The notes under the pieces are model-generated. The model saw only the letters and a list, made by a program, of their open reading frames with translations, had not been told where the DNA came from and made no database searches. Position numbers and translations under genes: made by a program. From positions 51,470 to 115,469 of the forward strand of contig JAMOUT010000079.1 in the NCBI GenBank assembly GCA_027061995.1: a DNA stretch of 64,000 nt, given 5' to 3'. The stretch comes from Candidatus Aminicenantota bacterium. GTDB taxonomy: Bacteria > Acidobacteriota > Aminicenantia > JAMOAD01. Each line of letters starts with the position of its first letter. Position 1 is the stretch's first letter. Shown piece by piece: positions 1-8,092 of the stretch.

Positions 1-244
1 AGGAGGAACCGGAGATGTATTATCCGGTATTCTCGGCGGTTTACTCTCTTCAAACGATTCTTTAATAGGGTTTAAAGCCAAGATTCTCGGTGGGGTTTTT
101 ATCCATTCTCTTGCCGCTGATCTTGCTGTAAACAGAATAGGGGATCAGTCTCTTATAGCTTCGGATATTATCGATTATCTACCGGTGGCTTTTGATTATC
201 TGAAAACCGGAGGGGAGGAAGAATTTGAGGAAGATGATTATTAA
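1..244 (+). CDS. nnrD: ADP-dependent NAD(P)H-hydrate dehydratase, C-terminal fragment
   Basis: This is the 3' end of a gene whose start lies before the window; reading frame 2 is open from the first base to a TAA at 242-244. The fragment opens with the GGTGDVLSGI motif that is characteristic of NnrD, the enzyme that dehydrates damaged NAD(P)H hydrate using ADP (ribokinase-like fold, nucleotide-binding loop with the catalytic Asp of GTGD). About 80 residues are visible, ending in an acidic tail. The gene runs directly into tsaE, a neighbour pair known from many bacteria (yjeF-tsaE), which supports the call. Whether the missing part carries the NnrE epimerase domain cannot be seen. Confidence 0.8.
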   Translation, partial: GGTGDVLSGILGGLLSSNDSLIGFKAKILGGVFIHSLAADLAVNRIGDQSLIASDIIDYLPVAFDYLKTGGEEEFEEDDY

Positions 245-653
245 GAGCGAAGCACCTGAAGATACTCGTAAAATCGGGATAAATTTTGCGGAATCTCTAA
301 AAGGGGATGAGATAATTATTGTATCGGGAGAACTCGGTGTAGGGAAAACCCATCTTATTAAAGGAATTGCCGAATATTTTGATATAGATAGTAAAGAGGT
401 GAACTCTCCCACCTTTACCATAATGAATATATATTACGGAAAAATAACGATTTATCACCTTGATTTATATAGGGTTTCGGAAGAGGAAGCTGAAGAGATA
501 ATATCCGAGATCGAAGGCAAAGGGGTTATCATTCTTGAATGGGGGGAAAAATTAAATCCGGTTTATTTTGATAATGTAAAATATTTTATAGAGATAGAAT
601 ATGATAAAGAACTAAATAGAGAGATTAAAATCAGGGGTTTGACAGATGTTTAG
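225..653 (+). CDS. tsaE: tRNA threonylcarbamoyladenosine biosynthesis ATPase TsaE
   Basis: TsaE is the P-loop ATPase that works with TsaD and TsaB to make the t6A modification at A37 of ANN-decoding tRNAs in the cytoplasm. The protein is about 142 residues, normal for the family. It has a Walker A loop GELGVGKT at residues 35-42 and the family motif SPTF at 61-64, followed by a DLYR segment near residue 85. The start is ambiguous: a TTG at 225 is placed 6 nt after a good GGGGAGG (212-218), while an ATG at 234 has only a badly spaced GAGG; I prefer TTG. It overlaps nnrD by 20 nt and the next gene by 8 nt, so the three are probably co-translated. Confidence 0.9.
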   Translation: MRKMIIKSEAPEDTRKIGINFAESLKGDEIIIVSGELGVGKTHLIKGIAEYFDIDSKEVNSPTFTIMNIYYGKITIYHLDLYRVSEEEAEEIISEIEGKGVIILEWGEKLNPVYFDNVKYFIEIEYDKELNREIKIRGLTDV

Positions 654-1113
654 ATTTTTAAAGAAAATATTATTTTTATTGTTAGTCGGAATCATAATTT
701 ACTTTTTTTTTACAAGGTTATATGTGTTTAAAGTTAAAGGCAACTCAATGTCTCCGACGATAAAGAATGGCTCCTTTGTGCTTGTTGTAAAATCTAATCG
801 ACTTATCAAAAGAAAATCAATAATAGTTTTTTTTGATCCGAAAACAATAAAGAATAAAAAGATGATTAAAAGAGTTTACGGCATGGGGGGAGATTACCTC
901 ATTATTAAAAAAAACGGTTATGAGGTGAAAATCAAGCCTGAGAAAGGAGACAAAAGTTATCTTAAGATACCCGGAAACAGTTATTATGTTGTAGGAGATA
1001 ATTTTTCCCTTTCAAGTGATAGTAGAGAAGGGTGGTTTGTTACAAAAGACCTTATTATAGGAAGAGCATTTATTGTATTCTATCCTATAAAATATTTTAA
1101 ATTTTTACTTTGA
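646..1113 (+). CDS. lepB: Signal peptidase I (S26 family), short form
   Basis: This is a membrane-bound leader peptidase that would cut signal peptides on the outer face of the inner membrane. At 155 residues it is a minimal, Gram-positive-like size with one N-terminal membrane segment (about residues 6-22). The catalytic serine is S34 in GNSMSPT; the general-base lysine is K75 in the IKRVYGMGGD box; the third family box GDNFSLSSDSR lies near residues 123-133. It overlaps tsaE by 8 nt and is probably in that operon. The specificity loops are short, so it may be one of several signal peptidases in this genome, a point that cannot be settled here. Confidence 0.85.
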   Translation: MFRFLKKILFLLLVGIIIYFFFTRLYVFKVKGNSMSPTIKNGSFVLVVKSNRLIKRKSIIVFFDPKTIKNKKMIKRVYGMGGDYLIIKKNGYEVKIKPEKGDKSYLKIPGNSYYVVGDNFSLSSDSREGWFVTKDLIIGRAFIVFYPIKYFKFLL

Positions 1114-1124
1114 ATTTATTATTG

Positions 1125-2222
1125 TTACATTCCGAATCCTGTTCCGAGAGCGACCGCCATTTTTACCATATCACCATCGGGTTTTACCCTTTTGGGATTT
1201 CTTGCCGCTTCCGCAAGAGATACATCTATAATATCGTTTCCTCTGACCGCTACCATTTTACCGAATTTCCCTTTGACAACAAGTTCGACAGCATGGTATC
1301 CGAATCTTGTCGCAAGAAGCCTGTCAAAAGGGGAAGGGCTACCACCCCTTTGAAGATGGCCGAGAACAGTTACCCTTGTTTCCATCCCCGTTAAATCCTC
1401 TATTTCATCTCCCACTTTATTTCCCACACCTCCGAGCCTTATAGGCATACTCGGATCATCGACTATTTTCTTCACGACAACTTCCCCCCCCTCGGCTTTA
1501 GCTCCTTCACTGACAACAACAAGACTGAATCTTTTCCCTTTTTTAACCCTTTTTTCAATGCTTTTTGCCACATTTTCAATTTTATAAGGGATCTCGGGGA
1601 TTAGAATAACATCTCCTCCGCCAGCTATCCCAGAATGGAGAGCTATCCAACCCGCGTCTCTCCCCATGACCTCTATCACCATTACCCTATGGTGCGATTC
1701 CGCCGTAGAATGAAGTTTGTCTATGGAAAAAGTTGCAACCTGAAGTGCGGAATCAAAACCGAAAGTTACATCTGTTCCGCCGAGGTCATTATCTATTGTC
1801 TTCGGAACGCCCACCATAGGGATTCCGTATCTTTCGTAAAATTCAAGAGACATGGTTTGAGTGCCGTCTCCTCCGATAGTAATAATGGCATCAATATCAT
1901 TGTATTCTATGGTTTTTATAACTTGTTCGCTAACATCAATAAACTCAGGTTTTCCGTCTTTTAGTATCTTGTATTTAAAAGGGTTATCTCTGTTTGAAGT
2001 TCCGAGAATGGTTCCCCCTCTCGGAAGAATTCCCGATACATCCTTTTCTGTTATCTGGCTTACCTTTTTATTAATCAATCCTCCGAATCCGTCTCTTATC
2101 CCCATAACCTCAAGTCCGTGTTCATTTATCGCTGTTTTTACAACAGCACGAATAACCGCATTTAACCCCGGACAATCTCCCCCTGCTGTTAAAACCCCGA
2201 TTCTTTTGATTTTATTTTTCAT
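1125..2222 (-). CDS. pfkA: 6-phosphofructokinase (group III / mixed type)
   Basis: This enzyme phosphorylates fructose 6-phosphate to fructose 1,6-bisphosphate in glycolysis. The 365-residue protein has the GGD loop at 14-16, GGDGT at 117-121, PKTIDND at 140-146 and MGRDAG at 186-191. Donor choice in this family depends on two positions: Gly (ATP) or Asp (PPi) after GGD, and Gly or Lys before TID. Here they are Gly and Lys, the combination of group III (mixed-type) enzymes, several of which use ATP; ATP use is therefore inferred. A GGAGGAGG ribosome-binding site precedes the ATG. It is convergent with the signal peptidase gene, with only 11 nt between them. Confidence 0.9.
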   Translation of the reverse strand: MKNKIKRIGVLTAGGDCPGLNAVIRAVVKTAINEHGLEVMGIRDGFGGLINKKVSQITEKDVSGILPRGGTILGTSNRDNPFKYKILKDGKPEFIDVSEQVIKTIEYNDIDAIITIGGDGTQTMSLEFYERYGIPMVGVPKTIDNDLGGTDVTFGFDSALQVATFSIDKLHSTAESHHRVMVIEVMGRDAGWIALHSGIAGGGDVILIPEIPYKIENVAKSIEKRVKKGKRFSLVVVSEGAKAEGGEVVVKKIVDDPSMPIRLGGVGNKVGDEIEDLTGMETRVTVLGHLQRGGSPSPFDRLLATRFGYHAVELVVKGKFGKMVAVRGNDIIDVSLAEAARNPKRVKPDGDMVKMAVALGTGFGM

Positions 2223-2366
2223 ATTAACCTCCTCCTTTTATATCATAAAAATATCCGAATATCTTCCGAGACTATTATCACAGTAAAAGAATAAAGAAAA
2301 AAATATATTAAAATTTAAAGAGTTTCCCATTCTCACATAATTCTCCACAAACCTATATACTATAAA

Positions 2367-2393
2367 ATTATAATGAAACAGTGAAAATGTCAA
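2367..2393 (-). promoter_or_regulatory. Candidate promoter of the phosphofructokinase gene
   Basis: On the minus strand a perfect TTGACA (2388-2393) is followed after 15 nt by a perfect TATAAT (2367-2372). The spacer is shorter than the usual 17 nt, so strength is uncertain. It lies between the dGTPase stop and the phosphofructokinase start, leaving a leader of roughly 135 nt. Confidence 0.5.
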
Positions 2394-2396
2394 GTA

Positions 2397-3422
2397 TTAT
2401 ATTTTTGCCCATGGTTCCGGAAGAAACAGTTTTTTATATAAATTCAGAGCATATCTGTCTGTCATCCCCGCAATAAAATCCATTACCCTTTTTTCAAGTG
2501 AATCTTCTTCGGGAAATTCTTCAACATACTCTTTCGGATTTTCAAGAAGATACTCGTATAACTCTTTAAGAATCTTAAATATTTTCGATTTTTCAGCACT
2601 GTGCTCCTCTTCCCTGTAAACTCTTTTTATAAGAAAGTCTCTTAATTCAATGGTGGCGGAATATATATCTTCACTCATCCTTATATAATCATAATCATGT
2701 TTCTTTGTTGTGAATATCAGATCTCTCACCATCGTGTTTATCCTTTCTCTCTTGGAGTCTCCCAAAATTTTAATAAGATGAGGAGGGATCTCTTCCGATT
2801 TTATCATTCCCGCTCTAATTGCATCATCAAGATCATGATTTACATATGCAACTATATCGGAATATCTGATAATTTGACCTTCAAGAGTTTTACTCATATT
2901 ACTCTTTTTGAATATATCCCCGAAACCTTTTGAATGTTTAACTATTCCATCCCTGACTTCCAGTGTAAGATTCAACCCTTTTCCATTGTTTTCAAGTTTA
3001 TCTATGACTCTGAGACTATGAAGATAATGCTTAAAACCGATTTCGGATAATTCGTTCAAAACAGCTTCTCCGAAATGCCCGAAAGGGGTATGTCCTATAT
3101 CATGCCCCAAAGCGATTGCTTCAGTTAAACTCTCGTTTAATTTAAGAGCCATTGCTATTGTTCTTCCTATTTGAGATACTTCGAGAGTATGAGTTAAACG
3201 GGTTCTGTAATGGTCACCCGTAGGGGATATGAATACCTGAGTTTTATGCTTTAGTCTTCTGAAACTTTTAGAATGGATTATTCTGTCTCTGTCTCTTTGA
3301 AAAGGGGGACGAATATCCTCTTTTTCCTCATATTTTAACCTTCCTTCACTATCACTGTTTTTACATGCACGAGGATGTAAAAATTTTGATTCTATCTCTT
3401 CTATTTCCTCTCTTATATTCAT
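2397..3422 (-). CDS. dgt: dGTPase-like HD-domain deoxynucleotide triphosphohydrolase
   Basis: Members of this family hydrolyse dNTPs to deoxynucleosides and tripolyphosphate and so influence the dNTP pool. The roughly 341-residue protein has the HD metal site: the first His in a RLTHTLEV motif near residue 78 and the [11 protein letters not shown] block near 105-115. The N-terminal [12 protein letters not shown] segment is also typical. I take the ATG at 3422 as the start; it overlaps the TGA of ftcD (TGATG), so translation is probably coupled. A TTG three bases upstream is possible. Substrate preference among dNTPs cannot be told from sequence. Confidence 0.85.
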   Translation of the reverse strand: MNIREEIEEIESKFLHPRACKNSDSEGRLKYEEKEDIRPPFQRDRDRIIHSKSFRRLKHKTQVFISPTGDHYRTRLTHTLEVSQIGRTIAMALKLNESLTEAIALGHDIGHTPFGHFGEAVLNELSEIGFKHYLHSLRVIDKLENNGKGLNLTLEVRDGIVKHSKGFGDIFKKSNMSKTLEGQIIRYSDIVAYVNHDLDDAIRAGMIKSEEIPPHLIKILGDSKRERINTMVRDLIFTTKKHDYDYIRMSEDIYSATIELRDFLIKRVYREEEHSAEKSKIFKILKELYEYLLENPKEYVEEFPEEDSLEKRVMDFIAGMTDRYALNLYKKLFLPEPWAKI

Positions 3423-5107
3423 CAATTATCAAGGTGTTTTAAAACATTAACAGATACTTGCTGTGATAATTTTCTTGCTTCTTCGAGTGTCTCATTAGCT
3501 TTTGATTCAAGTTCTTTTCTGAATTTATCATCATTTATTGAAGGAAGATTAATTTTAACATTCAGAAAGGCTCCTTCCGCTGCGGTTCTCGCCATCCATC
3601 CTGCGACTCCCACATCCGAAATAGAATTTATATTACCTATCTCGGACACTCTCTCTGCTATTTTTAAAACCCCTATTGTTTTTTCAAGAACTTTCATGGG
3701 AACCTCAGCCGCATATTGAGCCGCTTTTTCCATTGCCCGCTCTCTTTGTTGTTTATCTTCATCCGTTTTTTTAGGAAGTCTTCTTGCTTCCATATAAAGA
3801 TTAAAAGCATTTGTATCTTCATCTATCAATCTTACAAACTCTTGTTTAATTTTTTGAGCTTCGGCTCCCAATTCGGAAAATTCATTATTAAACTTTTCAT
3901 AACCTTTTTTACCATAACTGAGTGCTGCTACCATGGATGAAAGAGCGGAAGAGAGAGAGCCGGCAAGTGCGGCAATGCTTCCCCCTCCCGGGGCAGGTGA
4001 ATCGGATGAAACTTCATCAACAAAATCTGTGATCTTCATCTCTGTTAAAAGCTTGGACTTATAATCTTTTTCAATAATATATTCTATTATTTTTTCATCG
4101 GGATTAAAGGGAGAAACTGAACTTAACTCAAGAGATTTAACCGCAATATCAACAAGTTCTCTTTCGGGAACTCCGAGACTTTTCCCCTGTTTTTCAAGAA
4201 AATGTTTACCAACTTCAAGAATCGTTTCCTTGGGGATAAGACCAACGACTTCACTCCCCGTTACAAGCAAACCGAGTTTTTGTGCTTGCTCTATCACCTC
4301 TTCGTAAACTTTCCATAGAGGGGTTTTTTTATAATTTAAAAGATTTATCGAAATCTGGGCTATTCCGTATTCATCAATATACCATCCGATGGCTCTGACA
4401 TTTTTTAAAGTGCCGGGAACTCTTAATTTGTTTCCCTTTTCATCTTTAATGATTTTCCCGTTTTTATCCCTTTTTAACCTGCCGTTTTCCCTTATATTCA
4501 AAGCTATTTCATTGGCAAGTTTTTTATCTTTTGTATTAAGATTAACATTATAAGCGATTAAGAATTCTCTTGCACCTATAATTGTTCCCCCTGTTTTTGC
4601 AATTCGTTCATTGTATTCATCGGGACCAAAATCAGGTTTCAGCTCTTTTAGTTTTTCGGGAAGAGCTTCATATTCTCCCTTTCTAACATAGGATAAGCTT
4701 TTTCTTTCCTCTGTTGTAGCTGCTTCCTCATAAAGATATACCGGGATATTCAACTCTTTTCCCACTCTTTCTCCCAATTCTCTTGCTATTTTAACACAAT
4801 CTTCCATTGTAACCCCTTCCAAAGGGACAAAAGGGACAACATCTGTTGCTCCGAGTCTGGGATGGGCTCCGGTCTGTTCTCTCATGTCAATGATTTCGGC
4901 CGCTTTTTCAATAGCTCTGAAAGCAGCTTCTTTTACAGATTCGGGATCTCCCACAAAAGTAAACACGGTTCTGTTTGTAGCTTCTCCCGGATCAACATCA
5001 AGAAGTTTAACCCCTTTAACCGAACGGATTACTTTTTTTATCTCTTCCAATTTACTCTTGTCTCTTCCCTCGGAAAAATTGGGAACACATTCGACTAATT
5101 TTCTCAT
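3422..5107 (-). CDS. ftcD: Bifunctional glutamate formimidoyltransferase / formimidoyl-THF cyclodeaminase
   Basis: This cytosolic enzyme moves the formimino group from formiminoglutamate (the end of one histidine breakdown route) to tetrahydrofolate, giving glutamate, then deaminates formimino-THF to methenyl-THF. The 561 residues match the length of the full bifunctional protein (about 540 in animals). The transferase half covers roughly 1-300, with the catalytic His82 in a [11 protein letters not shown] motif; the cyclodeaminase half covers about 355-555, with DSPAPGGGS at 369-377. A charged linker joins them. It has a GGAGGAG site and its own promoter, divergent from the citrate/citramalate lyase genes. 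No hut genes are in the window. Confidence 0.92.
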   Translation of the reverse strand: MRKLVECVPNFSEGRDKSKLEEIKKVIRSVKGVKLLDVDPGEATNRTVFTFVGDPESVKEAAFRAIEKAAEIIDMREQTGAHPRLGATDVVPFVPLEGVTMEDCVKIARELGERVGKELNIPVYLYEEAATTEERKSLSYVRKGEYEALPEKLKELKPDFGPDEYNERIAKTGGTIIGAREFLIAYNVNLNTKDKKLANEIALNIRENGRLKRDKNGKIIKDEKGNKLRVPGTLKNVRAIGWYIDEYGIAQISINLLNYKKTPLWKVYEEVIEQAQKLGLLVTGSEVVGLIPKETILEVGKHFLEKQGKSLGVPERELVDIAVKSLELSSVSPFNPDEKIIEYIIEKDYKSKLLTEMKITDFVDEVSSDSPAPGGGSIAALAGSLSSALSSMVAALSYGKKGYEKFNNEFSELGAEAQKIKQEFVRLIDEDTNAFNLYMEARRLPKKTDEDKQQRERAMEKAAQYAAEVPMKVLEKTIGVLKIAERVSEIGNINSISDVGVAGWMARTAAEGAFLNVKINLPSINDDKFRKELESKANETLEEARKLSQQVSVNVLKHLDN

Positions 5108-5135
5108 GAATCTCCTCCGAAATTTATTAAAATAT

Positions 5136-5164
5136 AATATACCTTATAAAAAGATTAAATTCAA
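5136..5164 (-). promoter_or_regulatory. Candidate ftcD-dgt promoter
   Basis: Minus-strand TTGAAT (5159-5164), 17 nt, TATATT (5136-5141), about 30 nt before the ftcD start. It is back to back with the lyase promoter in the same 159-bp gap. Confidence 0.55.
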
Positions 5165-5188
5165 GGTTTTGGGTTGAGAAGGAAAATC

Positions 5189-5217
5189 TTTAAAAAACGG
5201 ATTAAAAATGTTATAAT
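5189..5217 (+). promoter_or_regulatory. Candidate citDE-citF promoter
   Basis: TTTAAA (5189-5194), 17 nt, then a perfect TATAAT (5212-5217). A start of transcription near 5224 would leave a short leader containing the AAGGAGGT ribosome-binding site just before the ATG at 5267. Confidence 0.55.
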
Positions 5218-5266
5218 TTTTTCCAATTTATTATCGGATTTAAATAAAAACCTTTAAGGAGGTAAA

Positions 5267-6484
5267 ATGAGTATAAAACAAGCGGAAGCAGGCAATATGG
5301 GAGATAAAGTCAGATCCGATTGTCGGGTTTTGTTAAAAACAGGGGATAAAATCAAAGGGATAAAACTTAATCTTGAAAGCAAGGTGAAAGCTCTATACGG
5401 AGAATCCATAAAAAAACTTGTTTTTGAAATGATGGAATTTTTTGAAATAGAGGATATTGAGATAGATCTGTTTGATTCCGGAGCACTACCTTTTGTTATT
5501 ATGGCAAGAATTGAAACAGCCGTAAAAAAATTGGGTTTGGATAAAGGGAAAAAGTATCTTCCCGAATGGCAGTATGAATTTTCCAAAAGTGACAGGGATA
5601 GATTCAGAAGATCAAGATTATATCTTCCCGGAGACCAGCCCAAATTTTTTCTAAATGCTGCAATTCATAAACCTGACGGATTAATCCTTGATCTTGAAGA
5701 TTCGGTAGCTCCTCCCGCAAAGGATTCCGCAAGAATACTTGTTAGAAATTCATTAAGAACCATTGATTTCATGAGTGCCGAGAGAATGGTCAGAATCAAT
5801 CAACTACCTTTGGGACTTAAAGATCTTGAAGAGATCATCCCTCATAGGGTTGATTTGATTTTAATTCCCAAAGTGGAGTATCCGGAACAGATTAAAGATA
5901 TAGATGAAAAAATAGATCAATTATTAAAAGAAAATTCAGAAACATTCGACCCTTTTTATATGCCGATAATAGAAAGTGCGGCGGGGATTATGAATGCTTA
6001 TGATATAGCAAAATCCTCAAAACGGATAGTAGCTCTTGCAATAGGGCTTGAAGATTATACCGCTGATATAGGCACACAAAGGACAAAGGAGGGGAGAGAG
6101 AGTTTTTTTGCAAGATCGGTTATTGTTAATGCGGCGAAAGCTGTGGGAATACAAGCGATTGATACTGTTTTTTCCGATGTTACCGATATGGATGGTTTAA
6201 AAGAGAGTGTTCTTGAAGCTAAATCACTTGGTTTTGACGGTAAAGGGTGTATTCATCCGAGACAGATTAGAATCATTCATGAAGCTTTTGCCCCGACCGA
6301 CAAAGAGATAGATAAAGCCAAAAAAATCGTTCTTGCTTTTGAAGATGCTGAGAAAAAAGGATTGGGAGTTGTGTCTTTGGGGAGTAAAATGATTGACCCC
6401 CCTGTTGTTAAAAGAGCATTAAGAATCATAAATCTTGCTTTAAGAGAGGGATTGATAAATGAAAATTGGAGGGAAAAATTATGA
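5267..6484 (+). CDS. citE: Fused citrate/citramalate lyase acyl-carrier (gamma) and beta subunit
   Basis: Two lyase subunits are joined in one 405-residue chain. Residues 1-95 resemble CitD, the acyl-carrier subunit carrying the phosphoribosyl-dephospho-CoA group; S17 in RSDC is the likely attachment serine by analogy with the Ser-Asp motif of CitD. Residues about 113-405 are CitE (HpcH/HpaI aldolase fold), with RSRLYLPGD at 115-123, DLEDSVAPPAK at 142-152, an IESAAG motif near 222 and GCIHPRQ near 328. The beta subunit cleaves citryl- (or citramalyl-) ACP to acetyl-ACP and a 2-oxoacid. CitD and CitE are separate proteins in classical enzymes. ATG of citF overlaps the stop (ATGA). Confidence 0.85.
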   Translation: MSIKQAEAGNMGDKVRSDCRVLLKTGDKIKGIKLNLESKVKALYGESIKKLVFEMMEFFEIEDIEIDLFDSGALPFVIMARIETAVKKLGLDKGKKYLPEWQYEFSKSDRDRFRRSRLYLPGDQPKFFLNAAIHKPDGLILDLEDSVAPPAKDSARILVRNSLRTIDFMSAERMVRINQLPLGLKDLEEIIPHRVDLILIPKVEYPEQIKDIDEKIDQLLKENSETFDPFYMPIIESAAGIMNAYDIAKSSKRIVALAIGLEDYTADIGTQRTKEGRESFFARSVIVNAAKAVGIQAIDTVFSDVTDMDGLKESVLEAKSLGFDGKGCIHPRQIRIIHEAFAPTDKEIDKAKKIVLAFEDAEKKGLGVVSLGSKMIDPPVVKRALRIINLALREGLINENWREKL

Positions 6485-8046
6485 GCGATAAATATAAAAC
6501 AGAGATAAATGCAGCGGGCAGAGAGGTGCTTGTTGAAATTAACGGAGAAAAACATATCCCTTTTAAAGGGGTGAACGGATATAAACCTAAGGGCAGAAAA
6601 GCGGCTCCGCCAATAAGATCCTGCATTGATTATCCGTGGAATGGTGATAAAAGGGTTAAAAACATAAAAGAAGCTTTGAAAAAAGCGGGATTAAAAGACG
6701 GGATGACAATCTCAACTCATCACCATTTGAGAAACGGAGATTATGTCGCAAATATGGTTTTTGATGCTGCGGCAGAACTCGGAGTAAAGAACCTCAGATG
6801 GTTTCCGAGCGCTTCTTTTCCTGTTCATGCCCCGATTATTAAACATCTTGAAAGCGGAGTTGTTCATCATATAGAGGGAAGTATGAACGGACCTTTGGGA
6901 GATTTTTGTTCCGAGGGGAAGATGAAAGGGACTGCCATTTTAAGATCTCACGGTGGAAGATACCAGGCGGTTCAGGATGGAGAGGTTCATATTGATATTG
7001 CCGTAATCTCTGCTCCCTGTGCCGACCCTTTCGGAAATGCAAACGGTTTGAGAGGACCTGCCGCTTGCGGTTTACTCGGGTTTGCTCTTGCTGATTCACA
7101 ATACGCTGACAGAGTTATTGTTGTAACCGATAATCTTGAACCTTTTCCCTGTATCCCTTGGCAAATTCAGGGAAATAATGTTGATTTTGTAGTGGAAGTT
7201 GATTCAATAGGAGATCCGTCAAAAATCATATCCGGAACAACTCAATTGACCAAAAGTCCCGATAGATTGCTGATAGCGGAGATGGCTGTGAAATTCTCCG
7301 TTGAAGCCGGTATTGTTAAAGACGGATTCTCTTTTCAAGCCGGTGCGGGAGGCACATCTTTGGCTTTTGCCGTTTTTTTAAGAGATATTATGAAAAAAAA
7401 CAATATAAAAGCAAGATTTGTCAGGGGAGGTTCCACAAAATATCTGACGGAGATGCTTGAAGAGGGGTTAACCGATTATATTCTCGACGGTCAAACATTT
7501 GATCTCGAAGGGGTAAGATCGATGAGGGAAAATCCAAATCATCAGGATACCAGCCCTTTTACGAGCTATAATTTTCACGGAAAAGGTAATTTTGCTTCCA
7601 TGCTTGATGTTGTGGTTCTCGGAGCAACCGAGGTTGATATTAATTTTAATGCTAATGTTGTAACTCACTCTGACGGAAGATTGCTTCACGGAATAGGGGG
7701 ATGGCAGAATTGTCTCTACGGAAAAACAGTTATATTACCGATACCTCTTTTCAGAGACAGAATCCCCGTAATTGTTGATAAAGTTACAACTCTTGTGGGT
7801 CCCGGTGAATTGATTGATGTTATTGTTACCGAAAGGGGGATTGCGATAAATCCGAGAAGAAAAGATTTGATAAAAGCGATGAAAGGGACAAATCTTCCCG
7901 TAAAAAGTATAGAGGAATTAAAAGAGGAAGCTGAAAAAATCAGCGGAGGAAAACCTCAAAAACCTCAACTCGATGAAAAAATCATTGCCGCGATAAAATG
8001 GGTTGACGGAACTATCATAGATGTTGTCAGGCAAGTGAAACAATAA
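6481..8046 (+). CDS. citF: Citrate/citramalate lyase alpha subunit (acyl-ACP transferase)
   Basis: The alpha subunit swaps the acetyl group on the acyl-carrier for citrate (or citramalate), giving acetate and the thioester that CitE cleaves. The protein of about 521 residues has normal CitF length and is CitF-like along its length (KAAPPIRSC near the N-terminus, a GGTSLAFAVFLRD segment near 280, and a GPGELIDVIVTERG segment near the C-terminus). I choose the ATG at 6481 because GGAGGG sits 7-8 nt upstream and the start overlaps the previous stop. Accessory genes for prosthetic-group making and attachment (citC, citX, citG) are not in the window. The physiological substrate is open: context with ftcD would suit citramalate. 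Confidence 0.88.
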   Translation: MSDKYKTEINAAGREVLVEINGEKHIPFKGVNGYKPKGRKAAPPIRSCIDYPWNGDKRVKNIKEALKKAGLKDGMTISTHHHLRNGDYVANMVFDAAAELGVKNLRWFPSASFPVHAPIIKHLESGVVHHIEGSMNGPLGDFCSEGKMKGTAILRSHGGRYQAVQDGEVHIDIAVISAPCADPFGNANGLRGPAACGLLGFALADSQYADRVIVVTDNLEPFPCIPWQIQGNNVDFVVEVDSIGDPSKIISGTTQLTKSPDRLLIAEMAVKFSVEAGIVKDGFSFQAGAGGTSLAFAVFLRDIMKKNNIKARFVRGGSTKYLTEMLEEGLTDYILDGQTFDLEGVRSMRENPNHQDTSPFTSYNFHGKGNFASMLDVVVLGATEVDINFNANVVTHSDGRLLHGIGGWQNCLYGKTVILPIPLFRDRIPVIVDKVTTLVGPGELIDVIVTERGIAINPRRKDLIKAMKGTNLPVKSIEELKEEAEKISGGKPQKPQLDEKIIAAIKWVDGTIIDVVRQVKQ

Positions 8047-8092
8047 TTTTTCTTATTTGTAAATTATAAAAAGCGCATCTTTATTATTATAG

